A stretch of DNA of 64,000 bases from Leclercia adecarboxylata (GCF_006171285.1 NZ_CP040889.1:2108001-2172000), one strand, 5' to 3'; positions 9,159 to 19,828 are shown, counted from the stretch's first letter. Notes: generated by a model not told the origin, from the letters alone. Program-made: numbers and translations.

Positions 9159-9814
9159 GCGCCAATACCGCTACCGATCACCGCCAGCGCATGACGTACG
9201 ATCTGCTCAGGCGAGAGGACGCGTAACCTCTCGTCATTGCGCATCCGCGAAAAGGGCACCAGCACCAGGCTTAACAGGGTGGTGAACAGCAGCTCCGGCG
9301 CCAGGTCGCGGTTCAGTTTGCCCTCCTGCTGCCAGCGGGCGACGGTTTCGAGCGTCGCCTGATATTTCTCATCGCCAAACCGGGCCTGCAGATGCGCACG
9401 CAGCACCGGCATTTCACCAATCACCTCCTGCATCCACAGCGGTGCGAACCAGTGGTGTTCCACGGCCAGTTCGGCCAGCTTTTCAACCATTAACGTTAGG
9501 GCAGTCACCGGATCGTCCGGGTGGGCGCTGAAAAGCGTGGCGATGGCGCTGCGCAGCGGCAAAAAGCGCTCCTCGATCATTGCGTCGAGCAGTTGCTCCC
9601 GGGAGTTAAAGTAGTAGTGGAGCATCGCGGGCGTCACACCGGCCTCTCTGGCAATGGCGTTGAGTGACGTGCGGGCAATCCCCTGACGGGCAAAGAGATC
9701 CAGGGCGATATCCAGCAGCTGTTCCCGGCTGGTGGCGGTGGGTTTGCTCCCGCGCGGACGACCGGGGCGGCGGGCCTGTGGCGTGGGCTCAGAATTATCT
9801 TTATGTGCTGACAT
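9155..9814 (-). CDS. TetR-family transcriptional regulator
   Basis: 219-residue repressor. The N-terminal basic tail ([11 protein letters not shown]) leads into a TetR helix-turn-helix (about residues 30-75, [29 protein letters not shown]). A ligand-binding C-terminal domain follows. It is divergent from the MFS efflux gene with a 78-bp spacer carrying an AT-rich inverted repeat, so control of the pump by this protein is the obvious inference. Confidence 0.9.
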   Translation of the reverse strand: MSAHKDNSEPTPQARRPGRPRGSKPTATSREQLLDIALDLFARQGIARTSLNAIAREAGVTPAMLHYYFNSREQLLDAMIEERFLPLRSAIATLFSAHPDDPVTALTLMVEKLAELAVEHHWFAPLWMQEVIGEMPVLRAHLQARFGDEKYQATLETVARWQQEGKLNRDLAPELLFTTLLSLVLVPFSRMRNDERLRVLSPEQIVRHALAVIGSGIGA

Positions 9815-9853
9815 GCGCGGAGGATCCCTTGACCTGATTCATAACTTCATTAA

Positions 9854-11398
<1,545 letters not shown>

Positions 11399-11509
11399 CG
11401 ATTCGGCTATTTGTTGCGAGTCGCTTTCCGAATTTGAACGCTGCGGCTTGTCTTCCTTCCCTGTGCTGGCGCATGCTTTGGCTTGGTCAATAAAGCAGCA
11501 GAGGTGGCA

Positions 11510-11776
11510 ATGGAACGCAAAGCAAAAGTGATCAAAAAGGGACGCAATCAGGCGGTGCTCCTGCCTGATGAATTCGCCTTTGAGACGGAGAGTGTGTACA
11601 TCCGGCGGGATGAAGAGGGGAATGTTGTTTTGGCTGCAGAACCTGCTCAGGAAAAAAGCTGGGATAAGTTTTTCAGGTTGTTGGAAAACCTAACCGTACC
11701 CGATTCATTTTTGAGTCCAGAGGAGAGAAATCAGAGCATTACAAAGAGGGACCCTCTGGATGGAGTTCAGGTATGA
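11510..11776 (+). CDS. vapB: VapB-like antitoxin (AbrB/MazE fold)
   Basis: 88-residue antitoxin. The N-terminal swapped-hairpin DNA-binding motif (KVIKKGRNQAVLLPDEF) is followed by a WDKFF segment like that of enterobacterial VapB. I chose ATG 11510 with AGGTGG upstream. Its TGA overlaps the start of vapC by 4 bp (ATGA), showing translational coupling. It should bind and neutralise the PIN toxin and autoregulate the pair. Confidence 0.85.
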   Translation: MERKAKVIKKGRNQAVLLPDEFAFETESVYIRRDEEGNVVLAAEPAQEKSWDKFFRLLENLTVPDSFLSPEERNQSITKRDPLDGVQV

Positions 11777-12171
11777 GGCATATGCTGGATACGAATATTG
11801 TGAGCCATTTATTTAGAAGGCATCCCGGTGTCGTAAACAGAATGGCCAACCTGGCACCTGCAGACGTGTGTATTTCAAGCATCACAGAAGCGGAATTGCT
11901 GTATGGTGCAGATAAAAAACAAAGCGGTGAGTTAAAAAAGACTATAAGGGAATTTCTTAGCACTATCACCATCTGTGACTGGGACAGTGACGCCGCGGCA
12001 ATATACGGCAAGCTACGTGCCGATATGGAAAAGCGCGGGAAAGTCATGGGCGATCTCGATCAGTTGATCGCAGCGCATGCGCTCAGTCGGGGAACGACGA
12101 TTGTGACTAACGATCAGGCCTTTGGGATGGTGCAGGAACTGACAGTCGAAGACTGGACTACCGCAGCATGA
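11773..12171 (+). CDS. vapC: VapC-like PIN-domain toxin ribonuclease
   Basis: 132-residue PIN nuclease. The acidic residues expected for Mg-dependent cleavage are visible: Asp in MLDTNIVS, Glu in TEAELLYG, Asp in GDLDQLIAAHA, and Asp in TNDQAFG. Enterobacterial VapC enzymes cut initiator tRNA; the target here is inferred only from family. It forms an operon with vapB (4-bp overlap) and is followed by a REP element. Confidence 0.87.
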   Translation: MRHMLDTNIVSHLFRRHPGVVNRMANLAPADVCISSITEAELLYGADKKQSGELKKTIREFLSTITICDWDSDAAAIYGKLRADMEKRGKVMGDLDQLIAAHALSRGTTIVTNDQAFGMVQELTVEDWTTAA

Positions 12172-12177
12172 CGTACC

Positions 12178-12209
12178 ACGCCCGGTGGCGCTACGCTTAC
12201 CGGGCCTAC
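12178..12209. repeat. REP element
   Basis: ACGCCCGGTGGCGCTACGC...ACCGGGCCTAC, the same REP stem as at 1761, located 7 bp after the vapC stop. Confidence 0.75.
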
Positions 12210-12340
12210 AAAACCCCGGCACGCAGTCACCCGGCAAAACCTGCATATAACTTATCCTTCTTATTGATTCCTTTTCGTTTTTTAACCTGCCGCTGGGTTG
12301 CCGATATAGTCGATAAAACATTTATCAAAAGGACTGACCG

Positions 12341-13144
12341 GTGAAACTTCGATTGGGTGCGCTTCTTCTCGCTGGCCTGCTGCTGGCGGGCTGTGACCAA
12401 AGCAGCAGCGATGCTAAACACATTAAAGTCGGCGTGATTAACGGCGCCGAGCAGGACGTGGCGGAAGTCGCCAAAAAAGTGGCGAAAGAGAAGTTCGGCC
12501 TCGACGTCGAGCTGGTGGGGTTTAGCGGCTCGCTGCTGCCAAACGACGCGACCAACCACGGCGAGCTGGATGCCAACGTGTTCCAGCATCGCCCATTCCT
12601 GGCGGAAGACAACAAAGCGCACGGCTACAAGCTGGTGGCCGTCGGTAATACCTTTGTCTTCCCGATGGCGGGCTATTCCCGCAAGATCAAATCGGTGTCT
12701 GAGCTCAAAGATGGCGCAACCATCGCCATCCCCAACGACCCCACCAACCTGGGCCGCGCGCTGTTGCTGCTGCAAAACGAAAAGCTGATCGCCCTGAAGC
12801 CGGACGTGGGTCTGCTGCCGACAGCGCTGGACATCACCGCTAACCCAAAAAACCTGAAAATCATGGAGCTGGAAGGGGCGCAACTGCCGCGCGTGCTGGA
12901 CGATCCGAAAGTGGATGTGGCGATTATCAGCACCACCTATCTCCAGCAAACCGGGCTGTCGCCGGTGCATGACAGCGTCTTTATCGAAGATAAAAACTCG
13001 CCGTACGTGAACATCGTGGTGACGCGGGAAGACAATAAAGATGCGGAAAACGTGAAGGAGTTTATCCAGTCTTATCAGTCACCTGAGGTGGCGAAGGCCG
13101 CAGAGACCATCTTTAACGGCGGCGCTGTGCCGGGCTGGGAATAA
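12341..13144 (+). CDS. nlpA: Lipoprotein NlpA (MetQ-family)
   Basis: 267-residue inner-membrane lipoprotein. The signal peptide ends in the lipobox LLAGC (Cys18), and the next residues (DQSSSD) match E. coli NlpA. The body is a MetQ-type substrate-binding domain (LVGFSGSLLPNDATNHGELD...VFQHRPFL). NlpA is a non-essential relative of the methionine-binding protein and can support methionine uptake. The sequence is nearly the same as E. coli NlpA to the C-terminal NGGAVPGW. Backbone gene. Confidence 0.95.
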   Translation: MKLRLGALLLAGLLLAGCDQSSSDAKHIKVGVINGAEQDVAEVAKKVAKEKFGLDVELVGFSGSLLPNDATNHGELDANVFQHRPFLAEDNKAHGYKLVAVGNTFVFPMAGYSRKIKSVSELKDGATIAIPNDPTNLGRALLLLQNEKLIALKPDVGLLPTALDITANPKNLKIMELEGAQLPRVLDDPKVDVAIISTTYLQQTGLSPVHDSVFIEDKNSPYVNIVVTREDNKDAENVKEFIQSYQSPEVAKAAETIFNGGAVPGWE

Positions 13145-13158
13145 AATAATGCAGGGCG

Positions 13159-13434
13159 CTAGCGATCTTCCCGACGATGCCAGAGGTCGAGAATATAGAG
13201 TGCAGTGCCCTGTATTTCATAATGCACTTCATATTCATCAAAAAGCATTTTTCTGACTTCACGCGGTGCATAGCGGGGTTGATAAACACCCATAGCAGGG
13301 CACTCTCCGAGGTTCGTTGTTCCTTCCATAAGCCTGTCGAGTACGTTATTGGCGTGTTGACGACTGTACTGAAGTGCAAACTGGTAAATCCTTTCAAGAT
13401 CGTCCTGAGCTTTCCGTGTCCAGAATATTTCCAT
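13159..13434 (-). CDS. RelE/ParE-family toxin
   Basis: 91-residue toxin-like protein of the RelE/ParE superfamily (WTRKAQDDLERIYQFALQYS at the N-terminus, YILDLWHRREDR at the C-terminus). ParE members poison gyrase and RelE members cut mRNA; which applies here is not decidable by eye, although the ParE-like tail favours the first. It starts 3 bp after the antitoxin stop, in one operon. Confidence 0.85.
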   Translation of the reverse strand: MEIFWTRKAQDDLERIYQFALQYSRQHANNVLDRLMEGTTNLGECPAMGVYQPRYAPREVRKMLFDEYEVHYEIQGTALYILDLWHRREDR

Positions 13435-13437
13435 GAA

Positions 13438-13686
13438 TTACTCTTTTTTCAGGCGTGCCGCAAAATCCAGAATTTCTGAGTGGCTGACTACCCGCCCGGC
13501 ATCGACATCGGCCATTCCGGACAGAATATCGTTATGGCGGCGTTCCCGTTCAGCGAGCATAAACGTCAGCGCCTCTTTGATGATCCAGCTTTTTGAGCGA
13601 TCCAGCTCCTGAGCCAGCTTTTCGATAGCCAGCGCCAGCTCTACAGGAATTTGGGCGCTGATGGTCTGTTTAGCATGCGAAGGCAT
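13438..13686 (-). CDS. Ribbon-helix-helix antitoxin (CopG/ParD-like)
   Basis: 82-residue antitoxin. The ribbon-helix-helix segment (TISAQIPVELALAIEKLAQELDRSKSWIIKEAL) is followed by an acidic C-terminal tail that should wrap the toxin. I prefer the ATG at 13686 because GTGAGG lies 7 bp upstream; an in-frame GTG at 13698 is within that sequence. First gene of the pair. Confidence 0.82.
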   Translation of the reverse strand: MPSHAKQTISAQIPVELALAIEKLAQELDRSKSWIIKEALTFMLAERERRHNDILSGMADVDAGRVVSHSEILDFAARLKKE

Positions 13687-13868
13687 GATTGACCTCACTT
13701 AATAACAGTTAATAACTTTTATTAATTTAGCATAGCTTTGGCGGGAATCGCAGCATGAACATAGTTCAGTAACTTTTGGCCCAATCCCATCGCTTAATGC
13801 CCTTTAGCCCACATCCTGCTGTTGGCCCTCCAGCTATTCTTTTTGCATCACAGACCGGAGAACAGCCC

Positions 13869-14648
13869 ATGAACATCACCCACATTCGTAACGCGACACA
13901 GCTCATTACCTACGCCGGAAAGCGCTTTCTGGTTGACCCGATGCTGGCACCCAAAGACGCATACCCTGGTTTCCCCGGCACCGCGCGGGAGGAGATTCGC
14001 AACCCGATGGTAGAGCTGCCCTGCGCGGTTGAGACCCTGCTGGATGTCGATGCCGTTATCGTGACCCATACCCACCCCGATCACTGGGATCAGTATGCGA
14101 TTGAGCAGATCGCCAAAGACAAGCCGATCTTCGTGCAGAACGATGAGGACGCGCAGCTGCTGCGCAGCCAGGGTTTTACCAAACTGACGGTGCTGACGGA
14201 CAACAGCCGGTTTGGCGACATCCAGCTCAGTAAAACCGACGGCGGTCAGCACGGTACCGATCGCGCCTATGCGGTGCCGGAGCTGGCGGAGCGGCTGGGC
14301 GAAGCCTGCGGTGTGGTGTTTCGTCACCCTGACGAAAAGACGCTCTGCATTGCCGGGGATACCATCTGGCGCGAGGCGGTGGCGACCGATCTGCAAAAGC
14401 ATCAGCCGGATGTGGTGGTAATCAATGCCGGTTATGCCCATGTCATCGGTTTTGGGCCGATCATTATGGGTCAGGAGGATGTGCTCAACGTCCACTTCCT
14501 GTTACCGCAGGCGAAAATTGTGGCGGTCCACATGGAGGCCATCAACCACTGCCTGCTGACCCGCAGCGCGTTGCGCCAGTACGCAGAGGACAACCAGGTC
14601 AGCGAGGTGCTGACCATTCCCCAGGACGGCGAAACCGTTATATTCTGA
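13869..14648 (+). CDS. MBL-fold metallo-hydrolase (UlaG-like)
   Basis: 259-residue metallo-beta-lactamase-fold hydrolase, cytoplasmic (no signal peptide). The metal ligand motif THTHPDHWD is present, with later histidines and Asp in GDTIW and AVHMEAINH. The ATG at 13869 has CGGAGA upstream. The regulator gene that follows begins 25 bp downstream on the same strand, so the two are probably co-transcribed. Substrate unknown. Confidence 0.82.
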   Translation: MNITHIRNATQLITYAGKRFLVDPMLAPKDAYPGFPGTAREEIRNPMVELPCAVETLLDVDAVIVTHTHPDHWDQYAIEQIAKDKPIFVQNDEDAQLLRSQGFTKLTVLTDNSRFGDIQLSKTDGGQHGTDRAYAVPELAERLGEACGVVFRHPDEKTLCIAGDTIWREAVATDLQKHQPDVVVINAGYAHVIGFGPIIMGQEDVLNVHFLLPQAKIVAVHMEAINHCLLTRSALRQYAEDNQVSEVLTIPQDGETVIF

Positions 14649-14673
14649 GGTTTTCAGGGGAAAGGAGAGAACA

Positions 14674-15627
14674 ATGCCGCTTACAAAGGTCGCGATTGTC
14701 GCCGTGGACGGCTTTAGCCCGTTCCACTACTCCGTCCCCTGCATTCTGTTTGGTGATTCGGTTTCGGGTGAAAAGCGCTTTAATGTCACGATCTGCGCCG
14801 AAAAACCGGGATTACTGACTTCGCCAGACGGCTTCGCACTCAACGCCACGCAGGATTATTCTGCGATTGGGCAGGCGGATATCGTGGTGGTGCCTTACTG
14901 GCAACACGTGCTGGAGCGTCCGCCGCAGGCGCTGCTCGACAGCCTGGTGCAGGCTAGGGACAACGGGGCGGAGATTGTCGGGCTCTGTCTGGGGTCGTTT
15001 GTTCTCGGATACGCAGGCATTCTCGACGGTAAACGCGCGGCTACACACTGGGAGTTCGAGCGCCAGTTTCAGACGCTTTTCCCGGACGTGCAGCTCGATA
15101 TCAACGCCCTTTACGTCGACGACGACCGTATCATTACCTCTGCCGGCACCGCCGCCGCGCTGGACTGCTGCCTGTATCTCATCCGTCAGCGCTTTGGCGG
15201 CGCGGTGGCAAACCAGATCGCCCGGCGGATGATCGTGCCGCCGCACCGCGAGGGCGGGCAGGCGCAGTTTATTGCCCAGCCGGTGCCGGAAACGACCCGG
15301 GATGTGCGGATTAACAACCTGATCGACTATCTCCAGCGTAATATCAGCCAGCCGCTCAGTCTGGATGTCCTGGCAGACAGCGTGGCGATGAGCCGCCGCA
15401 CGCTGACCCGCCATTTTATGAAAGCCACCGGGATGAGCGTCATCGAGTGGATCACCGCCGAACGCCTGCGGCGTAGCCAGCTGCTGCTGGAGAGCAGCAA
15501 TCTGCCGATGGAAGCAGTGGCAGAGCAGGTGGGATATCTTTCAGCAGTGACCTGGCGTCAGCAGTTTAAGGCCCGCTTTGGCGTCAGCCCGGCGGAGTGG
15601 CGCAAAACCTTTCGTATGCGATCGTAG
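14674..15627 (+). CDS. GlxA-family AraC-type regulator (DJ-1/PfpI domain)
   Basis: 317-residue transcription factor. The N-terminal DJ-1/PfpI amidotransferase-like domain (residues 1-170, with the nucleophile-elbow-like GLCLGSFVLGYAG) is followed by an AraC helix-turn-helix pair (about 215-310, SMSRRTLTRHFMKATG...VGYLSAVTWRQQFKARFGVSP). GGAAAGGAGA precedes the ATG. It lies 25 bp behind the metallo-hydrolase gene and may regulate it. Confidence 0.88.
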   Translation: MPLTKVAIVAVDGFSPFHYSVPCILFGDSVSGEKRFNVTICAEKPGLLTSPDGFALNATQDYSAIGQADIVVVPYWQHVLERPPQALLDSLVQARDNGAEIVGLCLGSFVLGYAGILDGKRAATHWEFERQFQTLFPDVQLDINALYVDDDRIITSAGTAAALDCCLYLIRQRFGGAVANQIARRMIVPPHREGGQAQFIAQPVPETTRDVRINNLIDYLQRNISQPLSLDVLADSVAMSRRTLTRHFMKATGMSVIEWITAERLRRSQLLLESSNLPMEAVAEQVGYLSAVTWRQQFKARFGVSPAEWRKTFRMRS

Positions 15628-15653
15628 GCCGGGTAAGCGTAGCGCCACCCGGC
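15624..15653. repeat. REP element
   Basis: GTAGGCCGGGTAAGCGTAGCGCCACCCGGC lies between the convergent stops of the GlxA-type regulator and the ATPase gene. Confidence 0.78.
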
Positions 15654-15655
15654 AT

Positions 15656-16744
15656 TTACCCCAGCCGCGCCATCTTCGTCTCTCCCTCCACCATCGAGAG
15701 CTGATAGAGCGAAAACGACCGGTGCTTCTCGATCAGGTTCGCCAGCTCCGGCGAGTGGCTGGTAAGCCAGATCTGCGAATAGCGGCTGGCCTCGGCAATC
15801 AGGCTCGCCAGGGCAGGCAGCATCTGCGGGTGCAGGCTGTTTTCCGGTTCGTTGAGGGCGATAAAGGCGGGCGGACGCGGGCTGAGCAGCGCCACCGCCA
15901 GGCACAGAAAACGCAGCGTGCCGTCGGAAAACTCCGCAGGCTCCAGCGGTCGGCTTAAACCTTCGCGCTGCATCATCATGCGAAAGCGCCCCCCGGTGTT
16001 GTCGCTGTAAAACACGCAGCCCGGGAACGCCTGGTCGAGAATGCGCATCAGCAGCAGCTCGTCGCCAATCTCGACGATGGTCTGAAACGCGGCCGCCAGG
16101 TTTGCGCCGTCGCTTGCCAGCACCGGCGAGCGGAACCCCACCTGCGGGGCGCGCATGGCCGAACCGGACGCGACGGAAAACTCATGATAAAAGCGCCAGT
16201 TACGCAGGGACTCGCGCATCTGCGACACCTCCGGGTAGAGGTGCGGCTCGCCGAGCTGCCCGAACACCGATTCGTTTTCATAGAGGGTGCCGCTGTGGGT
16301 CACCTTCTCGTGGTGAACGTTATTGAGAAACACCGTCTGGTTTTTACGTTGCATCAGGCGCGCAGAGGGGCGGCGCTGATGGCCGCTCAGCCAGATGGAC
16401 TCCTCTTTGATCACCGGATCGAGTTGAAACTGCGAGGGATAGGGCAGCTTCTCAACAAAGCCCACCTGCAGTTCGTATTCCCAGGTCTCGGTTTCCACCG
16501 CTAGGTTCATGCGCCGCAGCTGGTCGCTGCGGGTTTTGCCCGCCCAGAACACCTTAAGAATGCCGCCTTCGTTCGCCAGCGCCTGGGAAAACTGCCCCTG
16601 CGCCGCGCTGTGCATCAGGTGGATCGCCTTATAGATGTTGGATTTTCCGGTGCCGTTCGGGCCGAAAACGATGTTGAGCTGCTCCAGATCCAGCGACATG
16701 TCGCGGATCGAGCGATAGTTTTGAATGTGCAGGGTGTTGATCAT
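15656..16744 (-). CDS. AAA ATPase of the RecF/SMC-like class (AAA_21)
   Basis: 362-residue ATPase. Walker A is GPNGTGKSNIYKAI (about residues 29-42) after the N-terminal LHIQNYRSIRDMSLDL strand typical of this class. The ABC-type signature region (FSDGTLRFLCLAVALLS), Walker B (FIALNEPENSLHP) and H-loop (WLTSHSPEL) follow. There is no adjacent nuclease gene, so it is not an obvious OLD-type defence pair. AAAGGGG precedes the ATG. Role unknown. Confidence 0.82.
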   Translation of the reverse strand: MINTLHIQNYRSIRDMSLDLEQLNIVFGPNGTGKSNIYKAIHLMHSAAQGQFSQALANEGGILKVFWAGKTRSDQLRRMNLAVETETWEYELQVGFVEKLPYPSQFQLDPVIKEESIWLSGHQRRPSARLMQRKNQTVFLNNVHHEKVTHSGTLYENESVFGQLGEPHLYPEVSQMRESLRNWRFYHEFSVASGSAMRAPQVGFRSPVLASDGANLAAAFQTIVEIGDELLLMRILDQAFPGCVFYSDNTGGRFRMMMQREGLSRPLEPAEFSDGTLRFLCLAVALLSPRPPAFIALNEPENSLHPQMLPALASLIAEASRYSQIWLTSHSPELANLIEKHRSFSLYQLSMVEGETKMARLG

Positions 16745-16810
16745 CAGCGTACCCCTTTGCGGTCTTAGAACTGTATAAAGTTACAGTATTTTAAGTAAAC
16801 TGCAAAAAAA

Positions 16811-16833
16811 AGACGACAGTGAGGGTGTCGTCT
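16811..16833 (-). terminator. Terminator of the DUF523-DUF1722 gene
   Basis: AGACGACA...TGTCGTCT hairpin followed on the minus strand by a run of eight T residues. It is placed 55 bp past the stop of the gene at 16889. Confidence 0.75.
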
Positions 16834-16888
16834 AAAAGGGGTATTGTTCGGGCCTCTGTGGGTCAACGGGGCCTTCGCATTTTTATCT

Positions 16889-17848
16889 TCATGTCACGGC
16901 CAGACGCAGACCCAAATCATCAGGATAGGGATCAAAGTAGTTTTGCGTCATCAGATAGCGGTCGGGGTATTCCGCCAGGTAGTGCTTCAGCAGCGTGAGC
17001 GGGGCGAGAATGGGCAGCAGCCCGTCGCGATAGTGCAGGATCACGTCCCGGAGTTCGCCGCGCTGACGGCTGTTCAGCTGATTACGGAAATAGCCCTGAA
17101 TATGCATCAGCACGTTGGTGTGATTTTTCCGCGAGGCGGGCTGCTTAAGGATCGCCATCAGCTTTTCGCGGTACGCCTCGAAGAACGCGTCCAGGTCTTC
17201 CCACTCGTGCAGCGAGGCGACAAACGGGCCAATCTCACGATAGCCTGCCTGATGGTGGGCCAGCAGCTGGAGTTTGTAACGGCTGTGGAAATCCAGCAGC
17301 GCGCGGCGCGTCAGTCCCTGGGCGCGCAAGGTATTCAGTTCGTGAAGGGCGAAGACGCGCTCCACGAAGTTCTCCCGCAGCACCGGATCGTGCAGGCGTC
17401 CATCTTCCTCCACGGGGAGCCACGGCCAGGTTTCAAGAAGGGCGGCGGTGAACAGCCCGACCCCCTCCTTGCGGCCCCGGTTGCCGTTTTCATCATACAG
17501 CCGCACGCGCTCCATGCCGCAGCTTGGGGATTTGGCACAAACGATAAATCCGTCCAGATCGCCGATCTTCGGCAGATAACCCGCCGCAAAGTCGGCCATC
17601 TTTTGCGTAACGTCTTCATGAGGTGCTTTGCTGAACCGCATCTGCGTCTCACCGCTGTCGGTCAGCGTCAGGCGCAGCGCCGGACGCGGCGTCGGCAGGC
17701 CAATGGCCATTTCCGGACAGACGGGCCTGAAGGTGACCCACTGGGCCAGCTCGTCCATGACAAAGCCCATACGCTTATGCCCGCCGTCGAAGCGAACGGC
17801 GGAACCGGTCAAACATCCGCTAATACCCAGCACAGGTTTCGTTGTCAT
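16889..17848 (-). CDS. DUF523-DUF1722 protein (YbgA-like fusion)
   Basis: 319 residues in two parts. The N-terminal DUF523 domain (1-150) has cysteines in GISGCLTG, FRPVCPEM and AKSPSCGMERV that could bind a metal or cluster. The C-terminal DUF1722 domain (about 180-310; LLAHHQAGYREIGPFVA, VLMHIQGYFRNQLN) is the YbgA-like half. E. coli YbgA is DUF1722 alone, so this is the longer fused form. GGAGGT precedes the ATG. DUF523/DUF1722 proteins have been linked to tRNA 2-thiouridine chemistry in the literature as I recall it; I do not assign a function. Confidence 0.8.
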   Translation of the reverse strand: MTTKPVLGISGCLTGSAVRFDGGHKRMGFVMDELAQWVTFRPVCPEMAIGLPTPRPALRLTLTDSGETQMRFSKAPHEDVTQKMADFAAGYLPKIGDLDGFIVCAKSPSCGMERVRLYDENGNRGRKEGVGLFTAALLETWPWLPVEEDGRLHDPVLRENFVERVFALHELNTLRAQGLTRRALLDFHSRYKLQLLAHHQAGYREIGPFVASLHEWEDLDAFFEAYREKLMAILKQPASRKNHTNVLMHIQGYFRNQLNSRQRGELRDVILHYRDGLLPILAPLTLLKHYLAEYPDRYLMTQNYFDPYPDDLGLRLAVT

Positions 17849-17950
17849 GGTGTGTACCTCCAGAGCCGATATCTAAAAGTTACACAAATTGACTATTTTG
17901 TCCAAGTATTGGCAGGGTTATTTTTTATTACCGATAAATATCAATGGCTT

Positions 17951-18361
17951 TTAACTGCCCTTATAGGTCGAATAACCGTACTGGCTGAGCAGCAGCGGAA
18001 TGTGCAGCTTTTCGTTGGTGCGGGTCACGGTAAACAGCACAGGGATCTCCGGGAAGAACGAGGTCAGCTTGTTCGCCTGGAAGTAGTCGGCGGTTTTAAA
18101 GGTCACTTTATAGACGCCAGGCTGCATATCCTGATCTTCGGGATAGAGCGACTTGATGCGGCCGTCCTGGTCGGTTTTACCGCTGGCGACGGTGGTCCAT
18201 TTGTCCTGCTGCTGTTTTTCCAGCGTGACGCTGACGCCCGGCGGCGGCGTGCCGGTTTGCTGGTCAAGAATATGCACGCTCAGCGTGCCGACAGGGGCAC
18301 TAAAGGCGACAGGGGCGAAGGCCAGAGAGGCCAGGATCAGCAGAGGGGCAGTCTTTTTCAT
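17951..18361 (-). CDS. hiuH: 5-hydroxyisourate hydrolase, periplasmic (transthyretin-like)
   Basis: 136-residue transthyretin-fold enzyme of purine breakdown, converting 5-hydroxyisourate to OHCU. The signal peptide (residues 1-21, ending AFSAP) sends it to the periplasm. Catalytic signatures are LSVHILDQQTGTPPPG near the N-terminus and the C-terminal YSTYKGS (family consensus YRGS, here Arg replaced by Lys). RBS AGGAAA. It is monocistronic here, without a urate oxidase neighbour. Confidence 0.88.
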   Translation of the reverse strand: MKKTAPLLILASLAFAPVAFSAPVGTLSVHILDQQTGTPPPGVSVTLEKQQQDKWTTVASGKTDQDGRIKSLYPEDQDMQPGVYKVTFKTADYFQANKLTSFFPEIPVLFTVTRTNEKLHIPLLLSQYGYSTYKGS

Positions 18362-18460
18362 TGGGTTTTCCTGTGGAGTGGTTAGTCACAGGAAAACGTT
18401 AGCATCTGCCGCGCGGGAAAATATTCAACTTTTCGTGAAGATTCCCACAGGAGAAAATCA

Positions 18461-19186
18461 TCAGAGGATAATCACCTCAAGGGAAACCTGCTGCTGCCAC
18501 TGCTCAACCTGCTTTTTGCGCGCGGCGTTGAGTTTACCGCTGGTGACCAGCAGCCACTGGCGGTCCGGGAAAATCTCCGGGGCCAGCGCGGCAGGGGGAA
18601 TGGGCAGGATGTTGATCCGATGGCCCTGACCGGTACGGCTTAAGGCCTCGAGCCAGATTTCGCACGGGTCGTTCAGGTGCCAGCCGCTGAGCAGAAGGTT
18701 ATCGCCCGGCGCTTTCTTATCGCCCTCAAGACAAAACGAGGTGTAGGCGATGATGATGCCGTCGAGGATCTCGCGCAGGGTCATGGCGGCGGCAACGTTG
18801 GCCGAGACCTGGCTGCGCAGGGGGCGTAACACCTTCGCCACCAGTTCCGGCCGCGGATATTCGCGACCGGCGTCGTAAATCATCTGGCGCAGGGATTCTA
18901 TTTTCCCTTCCTGCAGACGTTGCAGCATGCTCATTTGCAGCGTCAGCCAGTTGTTGGTGCGGTTCGGGGAAGGGCGCTCCAGCAGCGGCTTCACCTGACC
19001 AATGGGGACGCCTTTTTTCACCCAGTCGAGGATCTTCAGCGCCTGCTGGACGTCCTCTTCGCTGTACTGGCGATGGCCGCCCTCGGTGCGCTGCGGCTTG
19101 AGTAAACCGTAGCGGCGCTGCCACGCGCGCAGGGTGGTGGCGGTGATGCCGCTGAGTCTGGCGAATTCGCCGATGGAGTAGGCCAT
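18461..19186 (-). CDS. MerR-family regulator, MlrA/BluR-like
   Basis: 241-residue regulator. The N-terminal MerR helix-turn-helix (residues 2-70; IGEFARLSGITATTLRAWQRRYGLLKPQRTEGGHRQ, here cited by segments) is close to MlrA. A B12-binding-like C-terminal domain follows that lacks a clear cobalamin histidine motif. MlrA in E. coli activates csgD. The divergent blc gene lies 117 bp away and may be a target; that is inference. Confidence 0.82.
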   Translation of the reverse strand: MAYSIGEFARLSGITATTLRAWQRRYGLLKPQRTEGGHRQYSEEDVQQALKILDWVKKGVPIGQVKPLLERPSPNRTNNWLTLQMSMLQRLQEGKIESLRQMIYDAGREYPRPELVAKVLRPLRSQVSANVAAAMTLREILDGIIIAYTSFCLEGDKKAPGDNLLLSGWHLNDPCEIWLEALSRTGQGHRINILPIPPAALAPEIFPDRQWLLVTSGKLNAARKKQVEQWQQQVSLEVIIL

Positions 19187-19303
19187 GTCTGCGTCCGAAG
19201 GGATGGAATAATCTCAATATACTACGAATATTTGCCTGCGGGATGAAGCACCAGACCGGTGCACTACACTTTACTTCCATACGCGCAAATGAAAGGAGTT
19301 CTC

Positions 19304-19828
19304 ATGAAACTATGGCCTGTTGTGACCGGTGTCGCCATTGCGCTGACTCTGGTTGCCTGCAAATCCCCAACGCCGCCGAAAGGCGTGCAGCCGATCACCA
19401 ATTTTGACGCCAGCCGCTATCTCGGCAAATGGTATGAAATCGCCCGTCTCGAAAACCGCTTCGAGCGTGGGATGGAGCAGGTGACCGCCACCTACGGCAA
19501 GCGCAGCGACGGCGGGATCAGCGTGCTCAACCGGGGATACGATCCGGTGAAGCGCAAATGGAATGAGAGCGAGGGGAAAGCCTATTACACCGGTGCGCCA
19601 ACGACCGCCGCGCTGAAGGTCTCGTTCTTCGGCCCGTTCTACGGCGGATATAACGTGATCAAGCTGGACGACGACTACCAGTACGCGCTGGTCAGCGGCC
19701 CGAACCGCGACTACCTGTGGATCCTGTCGCGTACGCCGACCATTCCGGACGCAGTGAAACAGGATTACCTGAACACCGCGCGCAGCCTGGGCTTCCGGGT
19801 CGATCAGCTGGTATGGGTGAAGCACTAA
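19304..19828 (+). CDS. blc: Outer-membrane lipocalin Blc
   Basis: 174-residue lipoprotein. The signal peptide ends in the lipobox LVAC (Cys18). The lipocalin motif GKWYEIARLENRFERG and later GPFYGGYNVIKLD are typical. Blc binds lysophospholipids at the outer membrane in stationary phase. I chose ATG 19304 because AAGGAG lies 5 bp upstream; the in-frame upstream codons lack support. Length and sequence agree with enterobacterial Blc. Confidence 0.92.
   Translation: MKLWPVVTGVAIALTLVACKSPTPPKGVQPITNFDASRYLGKWYEIARLENRFERGMEQVTATYGKRSDGGISVLNRGYDPVKRKWNESEGKAYYTGAPTTAALKVSFFGPFYGGYNVIKLDDDYQYALVSGPNRDYLWILSRTPTIPDAVKQDYLNTARSLGFRVDQLVWVKH

Noticed and set aside
15656..16744. AAA ATPase as a defence system
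   Set aside because: No nuclease or partner gene is adjacent, and REP and backbone-like neighbours surround it; a defence role cannot be supported.
16844..18385. 513-codon open frame on the plus strand
   Set aside because: It is the antisense of the DUF523-DUF1722 gene and hiuH, both of which have clear domains, RBS and (for hiuH) a signal peptide. The antisense product has low-complexity, His/Gln/Arg-rich composition.
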